Assembly (NCBI RefSeq): GCF_005943945.1
Contig: NZ_CP040710.1
Coordinates: 3,021,501 to 3,085,500 of the forward strand
Direction: 5' to 3'
Length of the DNA: 64,000 nucleotides
Origin: Aggregatimonas sangjinii
GTDB taxonomy: Bacteria > Bacteroidota > Bacteroidia > Flavobacteriales > Flavobacteriaceae
The translations under genes and the position numbers were made by a program. Shown here in pieces: positions 29,014 to 36,933 of this stretch. The first letter of the stretch is position 1; every line of letters begins with the position of its first letter. The notes under the pieces were generated by a model, which saw only the letters and a list, made by a program, of their open reading frames with translations, had not been told where the DNA came from and searched no databases.

Positions 29014-30072
29014 ATGAGATCCATTTCACGCAACATACGCCTAAAAGAGCTGCTCGCCATTTTACTATTTTACTTTGCTTTTTCACTATTATACCATATC
29101 GTACTTTGGTATACGAGCTATGCAAATACCGAAGAGGGCATATGGGGTTGGATCGATGCGGAACGCTACTGGCTTGCCTCGGGAGAGCAATATGCTTTCT
29201 TTTTTCTCTTATCCATCATCATCTGGTTTCTTGGAATATATTTGCTTCGTACCAAGCGTACTCCTTATCAGATGCTGGCCGTGTTCCTGCTTATCCCGCC
29301 TGGCATCTATTTTGTTCGGGAATTCCGATACGGTTTGATAGATGCCGCTGGACAAGGCAGACTGCGTGGAAACGGCGAGGCATGGGACCTATACATTCCC
29401 CTACTCTTTCTCTTCTTTCAATTTGGCTGTTTTTTCGCTTACCGTTATTTTAAGGAAAATCAACAAAAAATACGGGTGGAGGGCGAACTACGGCAGGCAG
29501 CATTAAAGAGTGAATTGTCGGCCATTAAGGCACAACTCAACCCACATTTTCTATACAATGTCTTTAATACCATTAATGCCTCCATACCTTCAGAACATGA
29601 AAAGACCAGGGATATGATCGCAGAACTGTCCGATTTATTCCGGTATCAGCTCAAAGCCTCACAGCAGGAGTATGTAACGCTAAGGGAGGAACTCGCCTTC
29701 GTTCGAAAATACCTGAATCTTGAAAAAGCACGGTTCGAAGATCGTTTACGAATTCATATCGACGTAGCGGAACATCTGATGGAGGAACAGGTACCGCCCA
29801 TGTTACTGCAACCCCTTGTAGAAAATTCGGTGAAACACGGCCTGGCCAGTCTTATCGAAGGTGGGGACATATCGATAACCATCTTTAAGGAAGAGGGCAA
29901 ACTACGCTTCGAAATTTCGGATACCGGGGTGGGTATCGCTGATAAATCCGATGTGTTTGACAAGGGAATCGGGCTGCAAAACACCCGTCTGAGACTCCAA
30001 AAAATGTATGAGAGCCATTTGGAACTGATTGATAATACACCGCAAGGACTTACCATACGCTTCAGTATATGA
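29014..30072 (+). CDS. LytS/YehU-type membrane sensor histidine kinase
   Basis: This 352-residue protein has four predicted N-terminal transmembrane segments (residues about 13-150, for example LLAILLFYFAFSLLYHIVLW and YAFFFLLSIIIWFLGIYLL). A His_kinase domain follows, with the phospho-acceptor in LNPHFLYNVFNT (His178), and then a HATPase region with N box VENSVKHG, G1 DTGVGI and G2 GIGLQNTRLRL. No extracytoplasmic sensor domain is present, which is typical of this Bacteroidota family. Its stop overlaps the start of the response-regulator gene by 4 bp (ATGA), so the two are translationally coupled. Confidence 0.93.
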   Translation: MRSISRNIRLKELLAILLFYFAFSLLYHIVLWYTSYANTEEGIWGWIDAERYWLASGEQYAFFFLLSIIIWFLGIYLLRTKRTPYQMLAVFLLIPPGIYFVREFRYGLIDAAGQGRLRGNGEAWDLYIPLLFLFFQFGCFFAYRYFKENQQKIRVEGELRQAALKSELSAIKAQLNPHFLYNVFNTINASIPSEHEKTRDMIAELSDLFRYQLKASQQEYVTLREELAFVRKYLNLEKARFEDRLRIHIDVAEHLMEEQVPPMLLQPLVENSVKHGLASLIEGGDISITIFKEEGKLRFEISDTGVGIADKSDVFDKGIGLQNTRLRLQKMYESHLELIDNTPQGLTIRFSI

Positions 30073-30791
30073 AAAAAGTGCTTATAGTAGATGATGAAAA
30101 GGCCGGACGGACACTGATCAAAGAGTATCTGACCGATTTTCCCGACCTGATATTACTGGGGGAAGCCAACAATGGCGTTGATGCGGTGAAGCAGATCAAC
30201 GAGTTTCGACCGGATTTGGTTTTTCTCGACATTCAGATGCCGGGCATGACCGGTTTTGATGTCCTTACCCATCTCCAAGAACTACCAAAAATCATTTTCT
30301 CCACGGCCTATGACAAATACGCCCTCCAGGCGTTCGAAGTCCACGCTGTTGACTATTTGCTGAAACCGTATACCAAGGAACGGTTCAACAAGGCCATTGA
30401 AAAATTGGGGCAGGGGAATGAAAAACTCGGTTCGCTTACCCAGAGTTTACTCATGGAAAAACCGGACTATCCCGAACGCGTGCTGGTCGAGCGCAGCACC
30501 AAACTGATTACCATTGCCGTAAGTGATATTCTGTGGGTAGAGGCCTATGGCGATTACTCCAAATTGCATACGGCCTCGGAAATTCTCTTGAGCAATTACG
30601 GGATTTCGGCACTTGAGGAAAAATTGAATCCCGCATCTTTCTTACGGGTACATCGCTCATCGATGGTCAATCTCAACAGAATAAAAGAGCTTCATAAATA
30701 CGGAAAGTCGTATGACATTACCATGCAAAACGGTGATGTGGTGCGCGTAAGCCGTGGTTATATGGAAGCCATTAAGAAAATAATGCTTTAA
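30069..30791 (+). CDS. LytTR-family response regulator
   Basis: This 240-residue protein has a receiver domain at residues 1-115, with the acidic pocket DDE (8-10), phospho-acceptor Asp54 in VFLDIQMPG, Thr in FSTAYD and Lys in LLKPY. A LytTR DNA-binding domain occupies about 140-240, with DILWVEAYGDYSKLH, LRVHRSSMVNLNRI and VRVSRGYMEAIK. It is phosphorylated by the overlapping upstream kinase and binds DNA through the LytTR beta fold. Targets are unknown; flanking envelope genes (28332, 25736, 30802) are plausible. Confidence 0.95.
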   Translation: MKKVLIVDDEKAGRTLIKEYLTDFPDLILLGEANNGVDAVKQINEFRPDLVFLDIQMPGMTGFDVLTHLQELPKIIFSTAYDKYALQAFEVHAVDYLLKPYTKERFNKAIEKLGQGNEKLGSLTQSLLMEKPDYPERVLVERSTKLITIAVSDILWVEAYGDYSKLHTASEILLSNYGISALEEKLNPASFLRVHRSSMVNLNRIKELHKYGKSYDITMQNGDVVRVSRGYMEAIKKIML

Positions 30792-30801
30792 AGGTACCTT
30801 C

Positions 30802-31389
30802 CTAATATTTGATTACTGGCTTTCTGTTCCTTCGCTTCGTCGCCACCCAGCCGAAGGTAAAATTGAACAAGGGGCCATATCCGTCAAGAACCCCATCGCC
30901 CCGGTAGTAGCCGAGCCCCAATTCCGCCGTAAAATTGAACCCTTTGGGATACGTACGTTGAATGCCGTACACCCCACCATAAAAAGCCAATGCAAAATCG
31001 CTGGGAGCATCCAAATTGTTGGAAAGCTGTAACGGGGCCCAGAACACGCTTCGGGCAGCGGAAAGGTAATCCCCGGAATTGCCGGTGACGTTTTTTCGCA
31101 TATCCAACCTCCGTTTAAAATTATGATAATACCGAAGCCTGGTATGCCATGCAAAACCAAAGGTGTATCCCTCGGAGTATGTGGCAATGGCGGGGCCCAA
31201 ACTGGTGGATACGCTTACGTTTCGAAAAAGTCCTAATTCATAGCTTACCCCAGGACCGAACATATTCAGTTTCACCTGATGCCGTTCCAAATTGATGAGT
31301 CCGTTGCCCTGCTCCGAAATTTTACGGATTTGGCCATGTAAGTAAATGGAAAAGGACAAAAGGAAGAGCAGGAGGATGTTTTTCGACAT
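30802..31389 (-). CDS. Small outer-membrane beta-barrel-like protein (paralog B)
   Basis: This is a 195-residue protein. I chose the ATG at 31387-31389 because it begins the signal peptide (MSKNILLLFLLSFSIYLHGQ); the longer frame starting at 31434 adds a polar leader. The motifs MFGPGVSYELGLF, HTRLRYYHNFKRRLD, TGNSGDYLSAARS and VYGIQRTYPKGFNF match paralog A at 25124-25672. It ends in a barrel-type strand followed by a basic tail (KRRNRKPVIKY). It is convergent with the LytTR regulator gene (10 bp between stops). The function is unknown. Confidence 0.75.
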   Translation of the reverse strand: MSKNILLLFLLSFSIYLHGQIRKISEQGNGLINLERHQVKLNMFGPGVSYELGLFRNVSVSTSLGPAIATYSEGYTFGFAWHTRLRYYHNFKRRLDMRKNVTGNSGDYLSAARSVFWAPLQLSNNLDAPSDFALAFYGGVYGIQRTYPKGFNFTAELGLGYYRGDGVLDGYGPLFNFTFGWVATKRRNRKPVIKY

Positions 31390-31485
31390 GTCTTGTACGG
31401 TATTGGTATCGTTGTTCGGTTTGCGGATTCCCAATCTCGGAGAAACCTACCCCATAAATCTAAAAAGGAAACCACAGCGAAACAC

Positions 31486-31493
31486 TATCTTTG
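31486..31493 (+). promoter_or_regulatory. -7 promoter element of kdsA
   Basis: TATCTTTG is a perfect match to TAnnTTTG, ending 15 bp before the kdsA ATG, so the predicted leader is short. A TTG at -33 is not evident. Confidence 0.45.
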
Positions 31494-31508
31494 TGTAAAC
31501 TTTAAGAA

Positions 31509-32330
31509 ATGGATTTAGCGCGTATTCCCCAATTGAAACATAGTAACAGCGATAATTTTTTCCTCCTCTCCGGGCCCTGTGCCATTGAGGGCGAAGAAAT
31601 GGCATTGCGTATTGCGGAACGTATCGTTACGGTTACCGATAAACTGAAGATACCGTATGTCTTTAAGGGAAGTTTTAAAAAAGCGAACCGCAGCCGTGTC
31701 GATTCCTTTACCGGTATCGGGGATGAAAAAGCGCTCAAAATTCTGCGAAAAGTTTCGGAGACCTTTGAGGTACCTACAGTGACGGATATTCATCAGAATT
31801 CCGATGCCGAAATGGCCGCAGAGTATGTTGATGTCTTACAAATTCCGGCCTTTTTAGTACGCCAGACCGATTTAGTGGTCGCGGCCGCCGAAACGGGGAA
31901 AGTGGTAAATCTTAAGAAAGGCCAGTTTATGTCGCCTGAAAGTATGAAGCATGCTGTAACCAAGGTAACCGATTCCGGGAACCAGCAGGTGATGATTACC
32001 GACCGAGGTACCATGTTCGGCTATCAGGATATGGTAGTCGATTTTCGCGGAATCCCGACCATGAAGGCCTACGCCCCAGTAGTGCTCGATGTCACACATA
32101 GCCTACAGCAACCGAACCAATCTTCAGGGGTTACCGGTGGACGGCCCGATATGATCGAAACCATTGCCCGAGCTGGAATCGCCACCGGCGTAGACGGACT
32201 CTTTATGGAAACCCATTTCGACCCCTCGATCGCCAAAAGTGATGGAGCCAATATGCTGCATTTAGATCATTTGGAGAAATTGTTGGGGAATTTGGTGGCA
32301 TTGCGGAAGGTGGTGAATGGGTTGGGGTGA
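31509..32330 (+). CDS. kdsA: 3-deoxy-8-phosphooctulonate synthase (KDO-8-phosphate synthase)
   Basis: This 273-residue protein is the normal length for KdsA. It catalyses condensation of phosphoenolpyruvate with arabinose-5-phosphate to KDO-8-phosphate, the first committed step toward the lipopolysaccharide inner-core sugar KDO. Substrate-binding motifs are visible: GPCAIEGEEMA (residues 22-32), FKGSFKKANRSR, TDIHQ and the C-terminal ETHFDPSIAKSDGANML. The Cys in GPCAIE is the metal ligand of the metal-dependent class; E. coli-type enzymes have Asn there. It is monocistronic, with a perfect -7 element upstream. Confidence 0.96.
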   Translation: MDLARIPQLKHSNSDNFFLLSGPCAIEGEEMALRIAERIVTVTDKLKIPYVFKGSFKKANRSRVDSFTGIGDEKALKILRKVSETFEVPTVTDIHQNSDAEMAAEYVDVLQIPAFLVRQTDLVVAAAETGKVVNLKKGQFMSPESMKHAVTKVTDSGNQQVMITDRGTMFGYQDMVVDFRGIPTMKAYAPVVLDVTHSLQQPNQSSGVTGGRPDMIETIARAGIATGVDGLFMETHFDPSIAKSDGANMLHLDHLEKLLGNLVALRKVVNGLG

Positions 32331-32553
32331 AATCAGTAACAAGTGCGTCGCTTCACTAAGCACTATCTCATAAAGTGTCTTTAAACTTGCCCTCTTTTAT
32401 CGTAAGATTGCTTATTATTCTCTTGAGACAATTCACAATACTATTATGATATCCTAAATATAATAAATGGTCAAAATCTCTTCTTACTATCCAATTAATT
32501 GAATGAGTGAATTTGAACCGATATAACAATACAAGGTTAAAATTCAGCTTTAT

Positions 32554-33000
32554 TTAATTCATCAGCTCATGACTAGATAAGTCTATCTCCACCTTGCTGT
32601 AAATAGTTGGTTTATCACTGTATAAATACTTTAACGTCAAGCTATCTCTAGTAAGCTGAACGATTCTATAAAAAGGTTCATTATCTTTGAAAATGGTATC
32701 ATTGGAAATCTTATAATCAAATTTGAACGCCATGCCTGCTTTATACTCGACAAGTTTCCCTTGTTCCTCGAACTCTAAATAGAAGTGTTCAAATCCTTCG
32801 TCCTCATACTTTGTCCAAATTTTACTCGCCTTACTATATTTCAATTGGTTTTCCGTATCGTCATCAAATTCAATCTTAAGTTGCTCTTTTATTGGCCTAG
32901 AGTAGTCCCAGATTCCAATAATTTCGGATTTTGCGTTCTCCTCACATGAACAGAACACTAAGAGTATCAACAACAATAAAAATAATCTAATCTTTATCAT
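32554..33000 (-). CDS. Small lipoprotein of unknown function
   Basis: This 148-residue protein has a hydrophobic leader and a lipobox Cys (LLVFCSC) near residue 18. The mature part is acidic and beta-rich, with IIGIWDYSRPIKEQLKIEFD, which resembles lipocalin-like 'GxW' starts. No family was assigned. It is the last gene of the A+T-rich minus-strand island that begins with the Hcp-like genes, and could be an immunity or accessory protein; this is positional inference. Confidence 0.6.
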   Translation of the reverse strand: MIKIRLFLLLLILLVFCSCEENAKSEIIGIWDYSRPIKEQLKIEFDDDTENQLKYSKASKIWTKYEDEGFEHFYLEFEEQGKLVEYKAGMAFKFDYKISNDTIFKDNEPFYRIVQLTRDSLTLKYLYSDKPTIYSKVEIDLSSHELMN

Positions 33001-33069
33001 TTTGAAATTTTAAAAATTTATTTGAAGCGGTTCCATTTATCTTATCCACTTATCGAAATCCGTGAAACC

Positions 33070-33125
33070 AGCAGCCTTTATTTCGGCTGTATCCCTCACT
33101 CGTCACAGACGAGCGCTAGGGGTTT
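33070..33125. repeat. Short dispersed-type repeat with two hairpins
   Basis: CAGC.CTTTATTTCGGCTG forms one small stem (33070-33089), and CTCGTC-ACA-GACGAG (about 33099-33113) forms another, followed by gcgctagggg. Strings of the type gctcgtctgtgacgagt recur in Flavobacteriaceae intergenic regions, to my knowledge. A single copy is seen here. Confidence 0.35.
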
Positions 33126-33220
33126 ACCTTAATTTATCTGGTTTTGCACTAAAATTAGAACTCAATAGTCAATGAAGCGAAAAATATTTACTAAATATTC
33201 AATTTAGTTTATTCATGAGA

Positions 33221-33643
33221 CTATTTTGTAATCCAAATCAGAACACCTAATACCCCCAAAGTACTCATAAATAAATAAAATGGCACATACAACAATCTCC
33301 ATTTTTTTTGAGTGGTAGATTCGTTTGCAAATTCATTTATGATTTTTTCACATTTATCATCTATACTAAAGAATAAATAACTTATTCCTAAAAATACCGA
33401 GCCACACAGTATTATCTTGATAAGACCTATATTATCAAAGATGATATCATTTATATCTCTATTTATTAAAATGGTCGTCGCGTATAGGATTAAGGAAAAA
33501 TGAAACAGCATTGTTAGAGCTGAGGTAGTCATTGAAGCATCCTTAGGGTCATCCTCTCCCAATGCTTTGGTAAACATATATTGCTGGTAAAACCAGTAGC
33601 GATAGAACTTAGGAGCCCTGACCCTTTTCAACCATTCCATCAT
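33221..33643 (-). CDS. Small membrane protein of unknown function
   Basis: This 140-residue protein has three predicted transmembrane segments: LTMLFHFSLILYATTILI, IGLIKIILCGSVFLGISYLF and LYVPFYLFMSTLGVLGVLIW. The N-terminus is basic and aromatic (MMEWLKRVRAPKFYRYWFYQ). Its two start ATGs overlap the stop of the upstream broken frame (TGA within ATGATGG), so translation was probably coupled. Multi-pass membrane proteins of this size next to secreted effectors are often immunity proteins; that role is only inferred here. Confidence 0.6.
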   Translation of the reverse strand: MMEWLKRVRAPKFYRYWFYQQYMFTKALGEDDPKDASMTTSALTMLFHFSLILYATTILINRDINDIIFDNIGLIKIILCGSVFLGISYLFFSIDDKCEKIINEFANESTTQKKWRLLYVPFYLFMSTLGVLGVLIWITK

Positions 33644-33888
33644 AGTTTTGAAAATATGGTTTTTTGCTTACGTACTTCAAGGTTATCTATTTTAATTTGC
33701 CGCTCTTCCATAACGCGTTCTCTTTCTTCCTGCTCTGATGGCGCAACATACTCAACCTCGAAGTCCAATTCAGAAGTAAAAGATTTTATGCGCTCTTTAA
33801 AAGGTGCAAGGCGGTGCTGACCAAAGGTGATTAAATCGGATTGTGTTATTAATGATCGTGCTCGTCTTCCTCTGATACAGCTGCTATA
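33640..33888 (-). pseudogene. Orphan 3' end of a coding sequence (no start codon)
   Basis: An 82-codon open frame follows the stop of the upstream gene in the same frame and ends in a TGA that overlaps the next gene's ATG (ATGA type). The last 60 residues look like real protein: FGQHRLAPFKERIKSFTSEL, then an acidic FEVEYVAPSEQEERERV and a charged C-terminus. There is no ATG or GTG before a Met late in the frame (MEERQIKIDN), and the first 15 codons are Arg/Ser-rich and unlike protein. The simplest reading is a gene whose 5' part was deleted. Translation from an unusual start cannot be excluded. Confidence 0.5.
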
Positions 33889-34608
33889 TCAATAGTGGTC
33901 GGAACTCATTGGTATCTCATTGTCAAATCCGCTGAAATTAAACTTCATGGGAACCTCTTTAGGGAAATTTTTGACATCGGCCCCCATCGCCCTTAATTGC
34001 TCATTGATTAAATAACCCTTAAAATAAGCATCCGACGTATGAAGCAGCTCAACATGAATGTCGTTATACGGTTCGAAATAATCCCAATCTATAATACCAT
34101 AATCGTCTCTGGCGTGGGGTGCATAATTGTAGTTACTTACAATAGAGTCTGTTGCTCTATTGTATACCTCCAAAAATCCCAAACCATCCCAATCAGTTAT
34201 AAAACTTTTTATCCTTTCGGACATGTAGGTAATCGTCTTGTTTTTCTTATTGGCTTCAGGTAGTTGCTTGCGCACTAGTTTAGAGTAGGCTGGACAGGTT
34301 TCTAACAGTTTCAGTACAAAATCACTTGCGAATGTAAGAGCTATATTCTTTTTATCGGTACTCTTGATTCGCTTCGCAATCTCTTGTCTTACCGCCAATA
34401 TAAGTTCTTTATTGTTCTCACCCACATCGATCGCTCCCGACATCATTTTTGATAAAATCTCATCTTTTGATTCTGTGAGGTCAACTTGTTCCAGTGTTAC
34501 GCAGTACTTGAGAGAAAGTTGTTTGATGCCATCTTTTTGACGTTCGGAATTGCAATTTAAAAAAGATAACGAAACTATTACAAGGCTAATTGCTGATTTT
34601 ATCTTCAT
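33889..34608 (-). CDS. Putative lipoprotein of unknown function in the Hcp island
   Basis: This 239-residue protein has a short hydrophobic leader and a possible lipobox Cys (LSFLNC, residue 19). The first mature third is helical (LSLKYCVTLEQVDLTESKDE); the rest is mixed, with aromatic/acidic stretches (RDDYGIIDWDYFEPYNDIHV). No family was recognised. It lies 89 bp downstream of the small membrane gene at 34698 in the Hcp-headed operon, and is a candidate periplasmic immunity protein by position. Confidence 0.6.
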   Translation of the reverse strand: MKIKSAISLVIVSLSFLNCNSERQKDGIKQLSLKYCVTLEQVDLTESKDEILSKMMSGAIDVGENNKELILAVRQEIAKRIKSTDKKNIALTFASDFVLKLLETCPAYSKLVRKQLPEANKKNKTITYMSERIKSFITDWDGLGFLEVYNRATDSIVSNYNYAPHARDDYGIIDWDYFEPYNDIHVELLHTSDAYFKGYLINEQLRAMGADVKNFPKEVPMKFNFSGFDNEIPMSSDHY

Positions 34609-34697
34609 AAAAATTTGTTAGTTCAAGGCCGTCTGAATAAATCCGGAATCCAAATCCTTTCATTCCAAATTTAACTATTCTTGTAAGATAAATTTTA

Positions 34698-35090
34698 TCA
34701 ATCCTTGAATTGATTACGTTTCGGTTTAGTAAACCAAAGACCCGCCGACTTTATTTGAGCTGAATCCGTTACTGGATAATCAAGCTGTATTTCTCCCCAA
34801 GTTGGATTATCAGCAGCATACCTAACTCGAAAAAATTTATCCTTGACTATTGAATAATCCCCTTCAAATTTATTGGGTACTCTGATTTTTTGGCCATCAA
34901 CAAAATAAGTGAAATATATTTCAGGTGAAGAGCTGAGAGCCCTAGAATATCCTGTGACCTTTGCAATCGTATACGTACTATTGTCAGTAATTTCTGACTG
35001 GTAATATTTTGAAAATATATAAAGCAAAAACAGGAAGAGCAAACCTCCTGTCAGGATAAGAATATTTTCATTCCTCCTTTCTAGACCCAT
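34698..35090 (-). CDS. Small membrane-anchored protein, candidate immunity protein
   Basis: This 130-residue protein has one N-terminal transmembrane segment (ILILTGGLLFLFLLYIFSKY) followed by an extracytoplasmic beta domain (TYTIAKVTGYSRALSSSPEI, VRYAADNPTWGEIQLD). The layout resembles DUF3592-type proteins. Its start lies inside the 3' end of the candidate effector gene (23-bp overlap), an arrangement typical of toxin-immunity pairs. A periplasm-facing domain would fit neutralisation of a toxin acting in the periplasm or on the membrane. Function is inferred. Confidence 0.6.
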   Translation of the reverse strand: MGLERRNENILILTGGLLFLFLLYIFSKYYQSEITDNSTYTIAKVTGYSRALSSSPEIYFTYFVDGQKIRVPNKFEGDYSIVKDKFFRVRYAADNPTWGEIQLDYPVTDSAQIKSAGLWFTKPKRNQFKD

Positions 35091-36090
35091 AATCTTCAGA
35101 TTTTGCGACCTTATTTATCCCTATTCTAAAAACCATATTCATTGATTTGTCCAGAAAAACACTCATAGGCTTTGAAAGTTCGCCAATTGGCCCAGAAAAG
35201 GATTTATTAAATTTACCTCCGAGATAAGATTTCGTCTTTCTGTTGAACATATTTTTAGAGGCCTCCTCCAAAGAATTAATTTCAAACCCATCTTTTAGAG
35301 AATAATCAATAGTTGAATTTAAAAACATCGCACCGGGCTTGCTAAAAACTGCACTATTGGTTATATCGGCCCAATCAACATTTAAAGGATTCATATCATG
35401 GTCTAAAATAACTTGGTTGAAGTATTGCTCTCCAAACTCAGTTGCACCGTTTGCGAATGCTGTGCGCCCGGAGTTAAGAGCAAAAGCCTTCCCCAAACTC
35501 GGTAAGGCCGTACTCTCCCCAAAGGCCAACAATACTGGCAACGCTTCAGCAGCCCCGATTATCATAACTGGAGCGGCGAGGGTTACGGTGAAAATCATTT
35601 TCTCATCAACGGTATCATAAGCCGCCGATATTTTTCTATCCTCTTTTTCACTCACCGTAATCCTTAGCATACTTGCGAAGAGCGCCTTCGAACTGGAAAT
35701 AATCTTACTTATCTCAGGGTCGTATATTTCTAGTTCTCGAACACGCTGAGAACCCACAGAAGAGGCATGAGAAAATCCATTATTAATAGGTGTAGCAGAG
35801 CCCTCTTGATCAATTATAAAATATCTATTCCTTCCAAGCATGTTTCTCTGATGAGAGATACCATCAACGTGTTTTCCGTCAACTGTAAACCACCAATCAT
35901 AGGTTTTTGTTGATGGTGTAGTAAGCTCGTTTAATAGATAACGTTGATAAGCATTGGCAACCGTACTTTTAATTTTTCGCTTGTCACTTGAGGAAAGTTT
36001 TCCGTTTTTTCCAACACGAAGCCCTTTTAGCGATTTGCCAATTGCTTTTTTTAAACTTTGTTTCCGACTATTTATCGTTGCTACATCCAT
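35068..36090 (-). CDS. Candidate type VI effector linked to TssD
   Basis: This is a 340-residue protein. I chose the ATG at 36088-36090 (MDVATINSRKQSLKKAIGKS); the frame runs to a TTG at 36114 inside tssD. There is no signal peptide. The N-terminus is very basic (about residues 9-45). Residues about 65-105 contain a WWFTVDGKHVDGISHQRNML segment. A hydrophobic, Gly/Ala-rich stretch (MIFTVTLAAPVMIIGAAEAL) is followed by a region (FGEQYFNQVILDHDM, VDWADITNSA) that I recall from polymorphic-toxin proteins of Bacteroidota, though not as a named domain. It begins 11 bp after the tssD stop and overlaps a small membrane-protein gene downstream. Position, lack of signal peptide and hydrophobic centre suggest an Hcp-delivered, perhaps membrane-inserting, toxin. 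Not proven. Confidence 0.5.
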   Translation of the reverse strand: MDVATINSRKQSLKKAIGKSLKGLRVGKNGKLSSSDKRKIKSTVANAYQRYLLNELTTPSTKTYDWWFTVDGKHVDGISHQRNMLGRNRYFIIDQEGSATPINNGFSHASSVGSQRVRELEIYDPEISKIISSSKALFASMLRITVSEKEDRKISAAYDTVDEKMIFTVTLAAPVMIIGAAEALPVLLAFGESTALPSLGKAFALNSGRTAFANGATEFGEQYFNQVILDHDMNPLNVDWADITNSAVFSKPGAMFLNSTIDYSLKDGFEINSLEEASKNMFNRKTKSYLGGKFNKSFSGPIGELSKPMSVFLDKSMNMVFRIGINKVAKSEDYGSRKEE

Positions 36091-36101
36091 TGCTACCAGT
36101 G

Positions 36102-36491
36102 TTACTCTCCCCAACTATTCTCAAATGTCATATCGCCTATAACGATTGTCTTTGCCGATATGACGATATGCTTTTGCATCGGAAAAGCGTCGTCTGCTTC
36201 AAATTCTTCTTCTAGATGCACACAATATGCCTTGGTAAAGGCCACTTTCTGCAACTGCGACATTGCATCCCTTTTATAAAAAATCAAAGCACCGTCTTTG
36301 GTCTGCTCTGGCTCTTTCATCCAATGGTGCAGGTCAAGACGACCTTCTGACTCTACGGTTAGACTTATTTGCCCACCACGGGGTCTTCCCGCAGGTTTGC
36401 CGGTGCCATCCATAGGCTGATCGAAGGCGTAGTTGCATCGAAGGATATTATATGTTTGGCCATCGACATGAAGTTTTGCTAAAAAAGACAT
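36102..36491 (-). CDS. tssD: Type VI secretion system tube protein TssD (Hcp)
   Basis: This 129-residue protein matches the Bacteroidota TssD/Hcp family over its full length. It starts MSFLAKLHVDGQTYNILRCN, then AFDQPMDGTGKPAGRPRGGQ with a beta strand (ISLTVESEG), DLHHWM, a FYKRDAM turn, and a final sheet ending VISAKTIVIGDMTFENSW. Hcp hexamers stack to form the inner tube of the type VI apparatus and also carry effectors in their lumen. No other T6SS structural gene (sheath TssB/C, TssK, ClpV) is in this neighbourhood, so it is an orphan carrier copy acting with an apparatus encoded elsewhere. The genes downstream look like cargo and immunity. Confidence 0.88.
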   Translation of the reverse strand: MSFLAKLHVDGQTYNILRCNYAFDQPMDGTGKPAGRPRGGQISLTVESEGRLDLHHWMKEPEQTKDGALIFYKRDAMSQLQKVAFTKAYCVHLEEEFEADDAFPMQKHIVISAKTIVIGDMTFENSWGE

Positions 36492-36537
36492 AGTTGTGGG
36501 TTATTTTAAAGATTAGATTGTATATAAAGTAATTACG

Positions 36538-36933
36538 TTACAATGAGTTTAAAAGGTTGTTCAGCTCCATCTCCTTTTTTTCATCAAGAGCCGTAACCGA
36601 TTCGGCGACAAAACTAAATTTGAGTAGTGATTCCATTAACTTTTTGTCAAATTCTTCCCGATACTCGGTAACTGACGCATTATAAAAACAATACTTGAAA
36701 TACCCTAGCTGATTTTCTTGTTTATCGAGATAATGTGTTATCAGAAACACTTCTTGTAAACCTCCATCCATTATCCAAGGAGATATCTCAACGATATCTT
36801 GCGCTTTAATAGTACAATTTACTTGAGTTGTTTTTTTACCACTTTCCGGGTCCTTGCCAAATTTTAAACGAGATTCAAGTACGCGATAAAACACGTTTCT
36901 ATACCCTAAAAACTGTGTTTGCCTACGTACCAT
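36538..36933 (-). CDS. Divergent Hcp-like protein, first gene of the island
   Basis: This is a 131-residue protein without signal peptide. It is not an obvious family member, but the order of elements follows TssD: a basic beta start (RQTQFLGYRNVFYRV), KKTTQVNCTIKAQDIVEISP, a WIMDGG turn, a FKYCFYNASVTEYREEFD segment comparable to TssD 'YKRD...AYC.E..EEFE', and a final LLKFSFVAESV strand. It lies 46 bp upstream of tssD on the same strand. I read it as a second, diverged tube-like or adaptor subunit; a dedicated chaperone is the main alternative. Confidence 0.45.
   Translation of the reverse strand: MVRRQTQFLGYRNVFYRVLESRLKFGKDPESGKKTTQVNCTIKAQDIVEISPWIMDGGLQEVFLITHYLDKQENQLGYFKYCFYNASVTEYREEFDKKLMESLLKFSFVAESVTALDEKKEMELNNLLNSL

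Noticed and set aside
33640-34608. In-frame TGA at 33889 as a recoded (selenocysteine or readthrough) codon joining two ORFs
   Set aside because: The codons right after the TGA are Arg/Ser-rich and unlike protein, no selenocysteine-insertion-like structure was apparent, and a broken gene explains the pattern more simply.
35068-35090. AAAGGAGGAATG as a strong ribosome-binding site and alternative start within the effector/immunity overlap
   Set aside because: That ATG leads to a stop after six codons; the real start of the small membrane protein is the ATG at 35090.
36102-36491. TssD as part of the eCIS locus
   Set aside because: It is on the opposite strand, 7 kb away, in an A+T-richer island, and belongs to the Bacteroidota T6SS tube family, while the eCIS has its own two tube genes.
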